A stretch of 64,000 nt of DNA from TMP-86 sp046347195 (lineage in GTDB: Bacteria > Pseudomonadota > Gammaproteobacteria > Steroidobacterales > Steroidobacteraceae), in the NCBI GenBank assembly GCA_046347195.1, contig JAXMGQ010000017.1:27023-91022 (forward strand), written 5' to 3'. This document shows positions 9,257 to 18,704 of this stretch, in pieces. The first letter of the stretch is position 1. Each line of letters begins with the position of its first letter. Below the pieces are notes generated by a model. That model saw only the letters and a list, made by a program, of their open reading frames with translations. It searched no databases and was not told the DNA's origin. Made by a program: the position numbers and the translations under genes.

Positions 9257-10339
9257 TCAGGCGATTTCACCCAGCAGCCGACGCAGCATGACGTGATGCC
9301 GGCGGATCATCTCCACCGACGTGAAAGGATCGATGTCCTGCACATGGCGCTGGCCTTCGTACTCGGTCGCGATCACCCCGTCGAATCCGCCGTCGATCAG
9401 CGCCGGAATGACCGGCCCAAGGTCGATGGCCGGATCCTTGTCATCCTCGGTCAATCCCCAGGTCTTGCCGTGGATGTGCCGGCACTTGGACATGATGGGG
9501 ATGAGGTCGCGTGGATTCTGTGCCTTGATCATGTACACGCCATGGACGTAGCCGGTGGCGGCGGGTCCGCCATCCATCTTCGCCACTTCCGCAAGCACGG
9601 CATCCTTGGGTTTGTCATTCTCCCAGGCATTCTCGATGAATTCCGCCGCCGCCCGGGTCAGCGCGCCGTCGCGGATCATGCGATCGCGCGCATACGGATT
9701 GGGCTTGTTCTGGAAAATGCCCATGTCGGGCACGAAGCCGAAATGATCGGTCTTCTCGGCGATCTTCATCAGTCGTTCGACCAGGCGTCCACGAATGGGA
9801 ATCGGGAAGTGCAGTTCCACGCCCACCCAGATGTTCTCCTTCTCCATGTGCGGAACCGTGGCTTCGAGAATGTCGACCGGCGTGCCGATCAGCGCGCGCA
9901 CACGGGGTATCCCCAGCAGCTTGGCCAGGCGGATGTCGCGCAGCATGGTCTGCACGCCCTCCTCCACCGACAGGGTATGGGTCTTGGTGCGCAGCGAATC
10001 GATGAACTGGGTGTAGCACGCCGGCTGGATCCTGTACTTCTCGATCCACCCATGCCATTGGTCCACCCAGGCGGTGGGCGGATTGGGAAAGTTCGGCACC
10101 ATCATCTCAGCCAGCAATTCCATGCCATTGGCGCCGATGTCCGACATCTCCCGCAGGCAGTCCTCCACCGTCATCTGCCGGACGAAGTACTCCTCCTGGA
10201 AGCTGTACATCGCCACGCCGCGCCGGATCTTGTGCCGGGGCGCCGCTGCGGAGGCGCTGACTGCCCCGACACTCGACAAGGCCAGGGCGGCGCCCGCTGC
10301 CGCAGTGGCGCCCAGGAAATCGCGACGATTCATGCTCAT
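9257..10339 (-). CDS. C-glycoside deglycosidase alpha-like TIM barrel with Tat signal
   Basis: The 360-residue protein starts with a twin-arginine signal (MNRRDFLGATAAAG..., signal end near residue 33), so it should be exported folded. The body is a sugar-isomerase-type TIM barrel beginning RRGVAMYSFQEEYF. Four conserved positions give a metal site: Glu in GVELHFP, Asp in VPDMGIF, His in CRHIHGK and Glu in ATEYEG. The alpha subunits of known C-glycoside deglycosidases (CarC, DgpC, DfgA) use a Glu-Asp-His-Glu site of this kind. The beta-like subunit is encoded 13 bases upstream in the same operon but lacks a signal. The C-C cleaving function is inferred from family and neighbour. Confidence 0.75.
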   Translation of the reverse strand: MSMNRRDFLGATAAAGAALALSSVGAVSASAAAPRHKIRRGVAMYSFQEEYFVRQMTVEDCLREMSDIGANGMELLAEMMVPNFPNPPTAWVDQWHGWIEKYRIQPACYTQFIDSLRTKTHTLSVEEGVQTMLRDIRLAKLLGIPRVRALIGTPVDILEATVPHMEKENIWVGVELHFPIPIRGRLVERLMKIAEKTDHFGFVPDMGIFQNKPNPYARDRMIRDGALTRAAAEFIENAWENDKPKDAVLAEVAKMDGGPAATGYVHGVYMIKAQNPRDLIPIMSKCRHIHGKTWGLTEDDKDPAIDLGPVIPALIDGGFDGVIATEYEGQRHVQDIDPFTSVEMIRRHHVMLRRLLGEIA

Positions 10340-10352
10340 TGGCGAGTCCCCC

Positions 10353-10814
10353 TCACTGAACCAGCGTCATGCGCTTGTTGATCACCGTGGGTCCCTCGAT
10401 GAAGCCAAGGTACTTGCCTTCCTTCCAAAGGCCGGGAAAATCCTCATACAGATGCTGCGGGTCCGTCGCGGGCAAGTAGGACTTGCGTATCACCATGGCC
10501 AGCCGGATGGCGTGAATGCCAGGGTTGAGTCCACCGGATCTTGCCACCAGGAGCGTGGCTGGATCACCGAATCCCCAGCGCACATCGTCAGCCTCGTACA
10601 TGGCCGCAATGGTGAATGTCCTGCCGGCGAGGCTGATGCGCAGCTTCTCGGCCGGGATGCCTTCCCCATCCACGGCCAACTCCAGCGTGTGGACCGATGA
10701 CAGGAAGATGCCGCGGTAATAAGGCACCCGAATGTTGAGCTGGAAACCGCTCGTGGCTCCGGCCTCCGCGATGTTCTTGAAGCCGGTGTTCATGATGACG
10801 TGACGATCCTGCAT
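10353..10814 (-). CDS. C-glycoside deglycosidase beta subunit-like (DUF6379 type)
   Basis: The start at 10814 (MQDRHVIMNTGFKN, with GGGGAG upstream) gives 153 residues. The protein is a compact all-beta domain: FQLNIRVPYYRGIFLSSV, VDGEGIPAEKLRISLAGRTFT, a Trp-Gly-Phe-Gly loop and the closing NKRMTLVQ. The two other short genes at 18275-18667 and 21123-21518 share this layout. The family matches the beta subunit of C-glycoside deglycosidases (CarB/DgpB/DfgB), which completes the active site of the TIM-barrel partner. It is the first gene of a six-gene minus-strand operon running to the PQQ dehydrogenase at 4299. No export signal is present. Confidence 0.75.
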   Translation of the reverse strand: MQDRHVIMNTGFKNIAEAGATSGFQLNIRVPYYRGIFLSSVHTLELAVDGEGIPAEKLRISLAGRTFTIAAMYEADDVRWGFGDPATLLVARSGGLNPGIHAIRLAMVIRKSYLPATDPQHLYEDFPGLWKEGKYLGFIEGPTVINKRMTLVQ

Positions 10815-10909
10815 TGAACGCTCCCCGATCAAACGTGCCGGTCGATGGCCCTGCTCGAAGCACTCCTGGGTGCTGCATTTTGCAAAAGCATGGCGTAAGC
10901 TGGAAACAA

Positions 10910-10923
10910 TGTAAAGCATTACA
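10910..10923. promoter_or_regulatory. LacI-type operator in divergent promoter region
   Basis: TGTAAAGCATTACA has perfect 5-base inverted arms (TGTAA / TTACA) around four bases. It lies between the divergent deglycosidase beta gene (start 10814) and the hydrolase gene (start 10984), so one site could control both operons. The same pattern recurs at 22733-22746. Confidence 0.65.
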
Positions 10924-10983
10924 ACGCTGCTGTCGAGCCAGATGCCCACCCCCGCCTCGGGGGCTGAAATCGGAGAACATGAA

Positions 10984-11670
10984 ATGAAACTCAACGAAGT
11001 CGAGCCGCTTCTTCAGGCCACCCCCATGCCGCTGGAAACGGGGTACGAGCGCTTCCCGGACGGTGTACTCCATGTGGCCTGCCGTACCGATCTGCATGGA
11101 TGCACAGGCGCCATGTTCGAATGGTGGTTTCGTTCTCGGCCCGGCACGCAGCAATACATCTGGTGGCACCCCATCGATCATGTCTCCAGCGATTGGATCG
11201 AGGCCCGCCCGGATACCCATGTGGGCTCCATTCACATCGTCGAGGAGTATTTCACCGGGCTGCCGGCCGCCAAGCTTTCCATCCAGTTCCGCGATGCGAC
11301 GGAATTCTTCGATCCGGCGGCCTACCGGGTAGCACGCGAATCAGGCAGGGTCAGCGCCGCTGTCTGCGCCTGCCTCGGGCCTTCGCATGCGCCTGCTCGC
11401 GACGCACAAGGCCGTATCATCGGTGGCCGATTGCTGCACATTGCCCGGGACACGCCATGGGGCTGTGCCCTGCGGAGCCACTTCTATCTGGGACAGGACC
11501 TGCCCGCACTCGGGCAGTCTCCCGAGCAGGTACGAGCCGCGTTTCCCGACGAATTCGGACGCGCATTGCTGCAGCATTGCTACAACGAGTTCACCTTTCT
11601 GTCCCGGTTCCTGCCATCGCTGTACATCGCCGAGAATCGCTCGACCGTGACCATCGCCACGCCCTGGTGA
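10984..11670 (+). CDS. DAPG hydrolase/phloretin hydrolase-like C-C bond hydrolase
   Basis: The start at 10984 has GGAG just upstream and gives 228 residues. The sequence shows the pattern of the PhlG/phloretin hydrolase family, zinc enzymes that cut the C-C bond between a phloroglucinol ring and an acyl group. Visible features are WWHPIDH (residues 60-66), IVEEYF (85-90) and the helix HCYNEF giving a His-x3-Glu metal pair (198, 202). Candidate ligands are therefore H62/H66, E87/E88, H198 and E202; matching them exactly to known ligands needs an alignment. No signal peptide is seen, so it is cytoplasmic. It is divergent from the C-deglycosidase operon and shares its operator, which suggests action on an acyl-phloroglucinol aglycone such as phloretin (inference). 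Confidence 0.7.
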   Translation: MKLNEVEPLLQATPMPLETGYERFPDGVLHVACRTDLHGCTGAMFEWWFRSRPGTQQYIWWHPIDHVSSDWIEARPDTHVGSIHIVEEYFTGLPAAKLSIQFRDATEFFDPAAYRVARESGRVSAAVCACLGPSHAPARDAQGRIIGGRLLHIARDTPWGCALRSHFYLGQDLPALGQSPEQVRAAFPDEFGRALLQHCYNEFTFLSRFLPSLYIAENRSTVTIATPW

Positions 11671-11686
11671 GGCCCACCAGGGCAGT

Positions 11687-12695
11687 TCAACTCTTGTTGG
11701 CTGCCCGCGGCGGAGCCGCCGTGCTGGCCCGAATCTCGAGCTTGTGCGGCAGGGTCACGGACACCGGCTTGGCCACCTTGCCCTGCAGAATGCCCAGGAG
11801 CAATCGCACGGTCTCCCGTCCGATGTCCAGCATCGGCTGGCTGATCGTGGTCAGCGCGGGACGCACATAGCGGGCAAAGCGGATGTCGTCGAATCCGATG
11901 ACAGAGAGGCTTTCCGGGACGGACCTTCCCGTTCGGTGCGCACTGGTCGAGGACGCCGATGGCCATCTCGTCGTTGAAGGCGAAAATGGCCGTGGAGGCG
12001 GACGCTCTTGCGCCAGCAGTGCCGCCACTCCGCGATGCCTGACTCGATGGAAAAATCCCCATTCACCACCTGCTTGCCTCTCGCCGCGCCGTGCGCCGCG
12101 GCGGCGTTCATCGCGCCCCTCAGGCGGTCGCGACTGAGAGGGCTTACCAAGGGTCCGGTGATGATGCCGACATGCCGGTGGCTAGCCCGTATGGTCCTGC
12201 TGGCGCATAGGCCGCCGCCGCCGCATTGTCCACGTGGCGCTGGGGCCTCCGGCGGACTGTACTCGCAGCCATTGACGATGCGGGCGTGGCCGGCACGCTT
12301 CGCTATGAACTCCTTCCTGCTGGACTTGGACATGCTGTGGCCGAGGAAAATCAAGCCGTCGACCTCGCGGCGCAACAGCATCTGGCCATAGCCTTCCTCA
12401 TGCAGGTCATGGTGCCGTCCCCCGAGAACGACGGCATGCTTCGCTTTTCGCCGCCTCTTCGATACCTGAATGATCAGCGAGTAAAGGATTGGAAATGTCA
12501 GGTACGGTAACCGGAGCTTTCGAGTGGTGGGTGCGAGCTCTTCGCAGCGGCGTTGGGAAGTAGTTGAGCTCACCGATCGCTTTTCAGCACGCCGTGTCGT
12601 GACGGAGACCACTTCGGATTGCTGGTACCCGTGAAACCGTGGCGGTGGAAACTTGAAGCCCTTGGCGGCGACGTCGTGAATGGTAGTCGGCTCAC
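11687..12695 (-). pseudogene. LacI-family transcriptional regulator, frameshifted
   Basis: Several frames must be joined. The N-terminus reads as a LacI helix-turn-helix (TIHDVAAK, then TATVSRV) from a GTG at 12695. The middle contains HHDLHEEGYGQMLLRREVDGLIFLG and HVGIITGPL. The C-terminus reads IGFDDIRFARYVRPALTTISQP...IGRETVRLLL, ending at 11687. These blocks are diagnostic of LacI regulators with a sugar-binding domain. It lies inside the catabolic locus, convergent with the hydrolase gene, and is the obvious candidate to bind the TGTAA-N4-TTACA sites. A half-site (TGTAAACGG, from 12727) lies just upstream of its own start. The many single-base breaks may be sequencing errors. Confidence 0.65.
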
Positions 12696-12800
12696 GCAGG
12701 AGCCTTTATTGTACTACCGGGATCGATGTAAACGGCGTTGCTGACCTTGTTTAAATAGTCAAGCTTCTGCAGGTGACCTTCATGGGATCAAGGTGAACCG

Positions 12801-13628
12801 TTATTCGACATAGAAATGCCCGCACTCCGCCTTCAGGCCGCCTTGATCCTTCAGGGATGTTCCAGCACTCCCTGGCCCACCGTCATGAAATCCCCACTCG
12901 GCCGTGCTGTCCTTTACGTGAAACTGAACATATCGCCTTGGATTTAGCGCCAGCATCCTCGGCATGGGACATCCAGTACACGTCCATTTCCACATCTTGA
13001 CGGTCTTCGGATCGGTATTCGCGGAAGTCAGGTCTTGCGGCGCAGCGGTAGGCCTTGCTTCATCTCGACATCGTGGTTGTGGAAGTTGAACGTCAGCCCG
13101 CCTTGGCGCGTAGCTCACCACCGAAGTTCAAGGCTTTGCGAACTGATCGCAGGTTCCCAGGTCGCCATCTGTTCCGGCCAGATTATCTGCATGACCACGT
13201 ACTTCTGGCCCAGCAGCCGAGCGCGCTCGATGCCCTCTCTTCGACCGTGGCCGCCATGGCCGACGCTGGCGGTCTCCTGCCACTGCTTCACGGATTCGGC
13301 ACCTCACCTTCGCGTCCGTGAAATCCCGAGAAATAGCTGGTGCAGGTTGCGGAGCCAGATACTGCGAAGGCGACTTCGAGGCCATTGCGGTCGAGGATGC
13401 TGCGGCACTTCGGGTCACGGCCGAAACTGCCGATGGTTTCGACCTCCTTGTAGCCCATCTGCGCGATCGCCTTGAGCGGTGTCGCCCTCGAAGTCCTTCT
13501 CGAGCTCCGACATCCGGTGAACAGCTGCAGCCCGGCGTGATGGGCGCCGGCACGGTGGGAGCGGATCGGCCTGCGGCCGGTGTCAGCGCAGTCGCTGCGG
13601 GATGCCTTGAGGAAATTTCGTCGTGCAT
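12801..13628 (-). pseudogene. Tat-exported sugar isomerase-like TIM barrel, frameshifted
   Basis: Reconstruction over several frames gives about 275 residues. After an ATG at 13628 the frame shifts into RRNFLKAS..TALTPAAG, a twin-arginine signal. It continues with GLQLFT, a TPLKAIAQMGYKEVETIGSFG block and ILDRNGLE, the usual start of xylose-isomerase-like barrels. Later come VVMQIIWPEQ and a FHNHD-like stretch. The C-terminus near 12801 is GLKAECGHFYVE. It belongs to a different subgroup from the deglycosidase alpha-like proteins. It lies 27 bases downstream of the TonB-dependent receptor gene on the same strand, so the two are probably co-expressed. The substrate is unknown, and the breaks may be technical. 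Confidence 0.55.
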
Positions 13629-13655
13629 GGGAGCGCCTTTCACGAAGGAGCGGCT

Positions 13656-15956
13656 TCATCCCCTCCAGAGGATGAGCCGCATGGCCGGCAATTCCTTCAT
13701 CGAGATTTCGGCGTAGCCCAGCAAGGTCCGCCAGTGCCACCCAGAATAGGTGTACTGATGACCTGCGCCAGGAGGTGGTCGCTCCGCGGCGAAGTTGAGA
13801 TAGTCCTTGTCGGCGAGGTTTCGGCCAGCAGGCTGCCAATCACCTGCCGGTGTCGCGCTTGTAAGTTCACGTAGGCATTGGCAAGCATTGTATGCACCCT
13901 GCAGGTGGTCGTCATGAATTGAATGGCTGGAAGTACTGCTTCGCGGTGTAGCGCGCTTCGATGCGGAAGTTCGAATCTTTCGCCAGCAGCCATGCGTCCT
14001 CGAACCCAGCGAGCAGAGTGTCACCTTTCCGGCGAGTTGGGCAGAACATTTCCTGAGGTCGCAATTGGTGCCGACCTGTACGCCGTTCGCATCCAGGATC
14101 GGTACGGTTTTCGTGCAACTGCCCGGTGACGCATTGCCGTTCGGCGGCGCCCATAGGCTTTCCTTGTACGTGGCGTGCAGGTACGTAAGGCCAGCATCGA
14201 AGGTGCCGAGCGTTCTCCACCAGGGCCTTGAAGTCCGCCTCGACCGCGCCGTAGATCTGCCGACTTGCCGGCGTTCGTCGTGACGCTGCCGGTTGGCCAC
14301 GTAGGCTGTGAACTGCGGCGAACCTGCTGATCGCCCAGTCGCTATGAAGGCCGCGGCGTTCAGCTGGACGCGAGTCCAGATGAACCAGTTCTTCGTGCCG
14401 TTTCCCGTCGAGGTCGCAGTTCTCGGCGTCGGGCTTGCCAGGACTCGAGCCACCTCCCGGAAAAACTGTCGAGTATCCACCTTCGTACACGGAGTTCGTC
14501 GGCGTCGGCGTCGGTACAACCCACGTGCCACGTTACCTTGTTGCTGTCATGCAGGCCAACGCAATCCAGGAGGCTCGGCGGGCGCGCCGAACACCGGCAA
14601 TGCAAAGGTGCCGGCCCGATCAGAGTGATCCTTGTAGCGGGCTCCAGCGTCGGCTTGTTCTGGTCGTTGAGGTGGAAGGAGCCTGACCGAATACCGCCTT
14701 GGACGTGGTGTTCGTCAACAGGTGAACTCAACCAGGTAATGGCGTTCGGAGTGTTCGGATCCACTGAGTAAGTAGACCAGCAGATGGTTCTTTTCCTTGA
14801 AGTAGTACAGACCCGCCTGCCAGGAGAGAAGAACTGGTTGGCATTGGAGGTCAGCCGGATTTCATGGTTCTGGGTCGCTTGGGCGCCTGTTCTGAAGGAA
14901 CAGCCGGATCGGCAGGAACCCTGCCCGGCGAAATCAAAGAACGAGAAGGAACTCGACAGACGCACGCTCGGCCCGCCATCATCATCCGCCGGGTAAATCA
15001 ACGTCGAATCGCCAGGGCAGCGAATCAGCACGAATTCACCCTGGCCACCTTGTGTCGGTGATTCTCTGGAAGGGCATGCCGTAGATATCGAAGCCCTTCG
15101 GGTCGCCGAGGTTCGACGCGATGTGCAGAATGTCGCCGTTGCCAGGAAAGGGTCCGGCGAACAACGCAAATCTCGTTGACCGGCAACCCGCCCATCTTCA
15201 TGAGCTGGTGGCACCAGGCGGAGAGGTAGTAGCGATGGTCGATGGGGCTGGAACGCCAGTGACAAACGGCCCGACTGCGAATCCTCGTCGTCGCCCCTGC
15301 GGTCCTGAATCTGACAGGAGCTGGAAGGTGTTGACCCGGTAGCCATCATGCTTGCGAGGATGCCGCGCGCAACTGGAAGCGGTCGCTGATCAGGTGTTCA
15401 GCGCACGCCGGTATTGATGGCGTTGTAGTTGCCGTACTCCAGGTTGGCCGATGCTCGTCCTTCTGCGGCTTGCGGGTGATGATGTTCACCATGCCGCCGG
15501 TCGCGCTTCGGCCACGGCATGGCGTGCACAGGGCTGCACCAGCACCTCGATGCGCTCCACGTCGAACAGCGCCAGATCGAGGGCGACGGCACGGTTGCTC
15601 ACGAAGCCATCGACGGCCACCGGAACCGAAGGGTTGCCGATCTCCACGTGGTATTGGAGGTCGAGATGCCGCGAAGGTCAGCACAGCCTCGCCGCCGTTG
15701 CGGTTGAACACGAGGCTGGTGTCCGCCGTCGTCGGGCTTTGCATGTCCAGGGATGCCCTTCTTGACCAGCTCCTCGGCATTGTAGAGGTTCATCGAAATC
15801 GGCGTCTTCTGTGCCGACTCCACGCGCTTCTGCGCCGTGACGACGATTTCCTCGGGCTGGTTACTCGCGGATTCCGCGAGTGCACACTCTGTGCGGCCGC
15901 AGCATCACAACGGCGTCGCTACAAACCCCACGGCGCCAAGGAATTTTGTCTCTCAT
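13656..15956 (-). pseudogene. TonB-dependent outer-membrane receptor, frameshifted
   Basis: From the ATG at 15956 (MRDKIPWRRGV...) joined frames give a receptor of about 765 residues. The plug start is EEIVVTAQKRVESAQKTPISM, followed by LRGISTSNTT, VEVLRGPQGT-like and SATGGMVNIITRKP, the standard plug motifs. Barrel strands follow, and the last motif is DKDYLNFAAERP...YSGWHWRTLLGY. Many one-base breaks occur along its length. It should import a bulky substrate such as a plant glycoside across the outer membrane using TonB energy. A half-conserved operator (TGTAACCGTTTGTC) sits 45 bases upstream, and a Tat-exported TIM barrel follows downstream. Confidence 0.7.
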
Positions 15957-16000
15957 CGCAAACTCTCTGAGTTGAGTGCTGAATACTTTTGCCTTCTGCT

Positions 16001-16014
16001 TGTAACCGTTTGTC
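16001..16014. promoter_or_regulatory. Weak operator-like site upstream of receptor gene
   Basis: TGTAACCGTTTGTC keeps one perfect arm (TGTAA) of the locus palindrome and a poor second arm. It sits 45 bases upstream of the receptor start, where a repressor site is expected. On its own it would not be called. Confidence 0.3.
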
Positions 16015-16194
16015 CGTGGCGGAATATACGCTAAATTGGAGGAAACGCAAGGGAAAATGCGTTGTCGTTTCACGCATGGTTGCAGCCCCACCAGGCTGAT
16101 CCTCCAGTCGGTGCAAAGCACATGCGCGGTCGATGCAAGCGCATGCGCCAACGGTCGACCAGGATCATAAGAGCCACCGGTTCGGCGTGCAAAA

Positions 16195-16835
16195 TCATGT
16201 GCCCGTAACGCATACATGCGCCGATGCCAGCGGCCCGCAGTCTACCTGGGCAGCAGCGATGGCCTGGAATCCGCTTGGCAGGACGGATCTCCCCGGATCC
16301 CCCGACAATAGACGACGACCGTTTTCCTGGGTGATTTCCTTCAGGGCGTACACCAGCAGCGGGTCAATACCGCCCTGTCGTCCAGTGATCGCAATCGGCT
16401 TGTCCGGTTGTTCACCGCCTGCAGATAGGACCGCGAGGCCTTCTCGTCTCCATTGATGATGATCTGATGATTGGCGCCCCAGTGGTATTCGGGTGGCCGC
16501 ATATCAGCCGGGCTCTTCGGCACCTTCTCGGCATCAGCCATGCCCGCGGCACAGAAGGTGCCCCGTTGCCGCGACTGCGGATCGGAAGCTCTGACCTTTG
16601 CTCACATGGTTATCCGCCAGCCCGCCAGTTCAGTCGTCCAGCACAATACCGCAAGGCCTCCTGTGCAGCAACTCACGCCCTGATCTGTGCGCGGATCCGC
16701 AGCCATTGGACGCCAAGCTGGGCGTATTCCTCGGCACACCTCGCCCGGTGGAAATGGCTCATCGGCGGAACGCTCGTAGCGCCTGATCCGGATGCGGTCC
16801 TGCTGGCGACATCACCGCCGCTGCGGCCAGTATAA
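16195..16835 (-). pseudogene. Possible NTF2/SnoaL-like protein, broken
   Basis: On the minus strand, joined frames contain DRIRIRRYERSADE near 16790, EYHWGANHQIIINGDEKASR near 16480 and ALKEITQENGRR near 16340. The order and spacing resemble SnoaL/NTF2-like proteins (a DR.-.IR....R..D start, an N-H-x-I-x-I-x-G-D core and an E-x-G-R tail). At least two frame changes are needed and both ends are uncertain. If real it would be a small cytoplasmic enzyme or binding protein of the same catabolic locus. The identification is tentative. Confidence 0.3.
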
Positions 16836-18130
16836 AGACAGCCAACCGGATCTTATTGCGCGGCGGAAAACCGTCATCACCTGGCTGAGGATCGTAGTGC
16901 GGCGCGCTCAGGGCGCATAAACGGTAGCCGCCGCCCCGATCGCCACCACCTTATCCCAGAAGCTCACGCCAGCGAACATCGACCCTCGTTGCGATCCTGA
17001 ACCTGGTTCGTTATGAATACCATCATGCGGAATGAATAAAATCCAGCGCAATTACCCTTGCCGTTCGCCAGCAGGTAATGACCGAAGGCGCGTATTGCCT
17101 TCCAGGTGCGGCATCACCAGGGCAAGCGACAATCGACAGCAGCAGGAACAGCGGCTGGAAGATCACTGCAGATGCGGTTCTTAGTCAGGCCTAGCGAGCA
17201 GGTCACCTGCAAGATCGGCACCGACAGCATCAGCGGAAGATGCAACAGATCAAGCCTTTCAGCGCGTTGTTGCGAAGAACGCGGTGACGAGACCATCACC
17301 CCAGGCGGATGGAACAGGTAGACGCGGTGAAGAAGGCCGGACAGTTGCGTGCTCGGTCGCCCGGATGTCCCCGAGGACATCACCGCCGGTCTGTCACTGC
17401 GGTGACGAGCGTTCTCGCGCCGAGAACACGAGCAGATACAGCGCGGAGATCCCGCAGGCCACGGCCGCCGCGGTGTCCTCCGCTGAGCGGTCAGTTCCGG
17501 CGGTGTTCACCAGCAGCGGCACGATGCCGCGGGTGTTGATCAGGGCCACCGCGGTCCCATCGAGCGCCAGCTACCTGTACCAGGCCTTGATGGCCGGATC
17601 TTTTCCTCGTCGGCTGCCGATGAAGGGTGGCGGCGGTACCAGCAGACCGAGCAGCGCGAGATGGGCGTAGCTTGTCCGCGACCTTGGCCTGGGCGACCAA
17701 TCCAGCACGGCGAAGGTGAGGATGAACCCATGATCCAGAGGTGCCGAGACCCACAGCAGATAGGACGCGCATGTCCCCGGCAGGTGCGGTCTGTCCACCG
17801 CCGACCGCCAGGCCAGGGTGTCGAACACGGCATCAGGCTGGTGTTGGCCAGCATCAAGGAGCCGGTGCGCCACCGGCAACGGTGCTACATCGGTCTTGTC
17901 GATCAGCGGGTAGCCCATCACCATGTTCCAGGCGAAATTGGAGGAGGCGCTCCCCGCCACGCTCGCTGAGCTGCTCGATGAGACCGCAGCCGGTCCGCTG
18001 GATTTAGCCGGACGGTTGGTTGTGCCGGTCAATCCGCATCCCAGTGTTGTCGAAGCTGGCCTGTCCGGTGCAGCGTCGTCGCAATTGATTTCATGGATCA
18101 TGCCGATGCTGATGAACGTGAGCTAGTGAA
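16836..18130. other. Unresolved stretch, probably a broken membrane-protein gene
   Basis: No frame longer than about 175 codons exists here. On the minus strand pieces such as NMVMGYPLIDKTD, SYLLWVSAPLDHGFILTF, VALINTRGIVPLLVNTAG, VACGISALYLLVFSA and SFWDKVVAIGAAATVYAP look like parts of one hydrophobic protein broken by frequent single-base changes. I could not name the family. The direction matches the receptor gene. A transporter or membrane-bound enzyme of the locus is possible. Confidence 0.3.
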
Positions 18131-18217
18131 CGCGTGAGCCTGGACACGCCCGGTGAGCAGGACGCTCGGCGGCGGCGACGTGGAAGACATCCCCAAACCA
18201 ATACCACACCTGCGGGA

Positions 18218-18228
18218 TGTTAATTACA
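18218..18228. promoter_or_regulatory. Degenerate operator-like site
   Basis: TGTTAATTACA keeps the TTACA arm and part of the TGTAA arm of the locus palindrome but is three bases shorter. It lies 46 bases upstream of the deglycosidase beta-like gene at 18275. It could be a true site with a missing base in this error-prone stretch. Confidence 0.25.
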
Positions 18229-18274
18229 TGACCGGATCGGATGGCCATCTGGGTCACTCATCGGGGGAGTTGTG

Positions 18275-18667
18275 ATGAAATCATCGGGTGTCATGACCTC
18301 GCGGGTCATCAGCGACAACGGGCTGAGTGCCGCTGCCGGCGGCTACCGGATCGATATACGGCTTCCCTGGTATCGCTCGCTTCCCGTCTCGACCGTCGAG
18401 GTCAGCGCCGTCGCCATCGATGGCAAGCCCGTCGATCTCGCGACCGTGAGTTTCGAACTGGAGGGGCGCGCCGCTTCACTGGCCAGCATGGCGGATCAGG
18501 TTGACCGGGTGTGGTACGTGCTCGATTCCGCCTTCCTCAATGTTCCAGCCACCAACGCCATCAAGGGCGGAAGCCACGAGGTCAGCGTCACGCTGAGCCT
18601 CTATCCTCCCTACATCCGCGGCCTGAAGCGCATGACCCGCGACAGCCAGATCCTCATCGCCCGCTGA
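18275..18667 (+). CDS. C-glycoside deglycosidase beta subunit-like (DUF6379 type), copy 2
   Basis: The ATG at 18275 follows a strong GGGGGAG ribosome site and gives 130 residues. The layout is the same as the other two copies: FRIDIRLPWYRSLPVSTV-type opening, VDGKPVD-type loop, a Trp-Tyr in place of the Trp-Gly-Phe-Gly loop, and the closing LKRMTRDSQILIAR. The N-terminal part keeps SRVISDNGL in place of TGFKN. It precedes a TIM-barrel alpha-like gene by 37 bases on the same strand, the arrangement of known two-subunit C-glycoside deglycosidases. No signal peptide is present on either partner, so this pair should act in the cytoplasm. Confidence 0.7.
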   Translation: MKSSGVMTSRVISDNGLSAAAGGYRIDIRLPWYRSLPVSTVEVSAVAIDGKPVDLATVSFELEGRAASLASMADQVDRVWYVLDSAFLNVPATNAIKGGSHEVSVTLSLYPPYIRGLKRMTRDSQILIAR

Positions 18668-18704
18668 AGAGCTCTGCGCCCACTCCAGAACCGGAATCAC
18701 TTCC

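Noticed and set aside
13656..15956. Fragments of the receptor region as several separate small genes
   Set aside because: Joined in order they give one receptor with plug and barrel motifs in the correct sequence, so they are pieces of a single gene.
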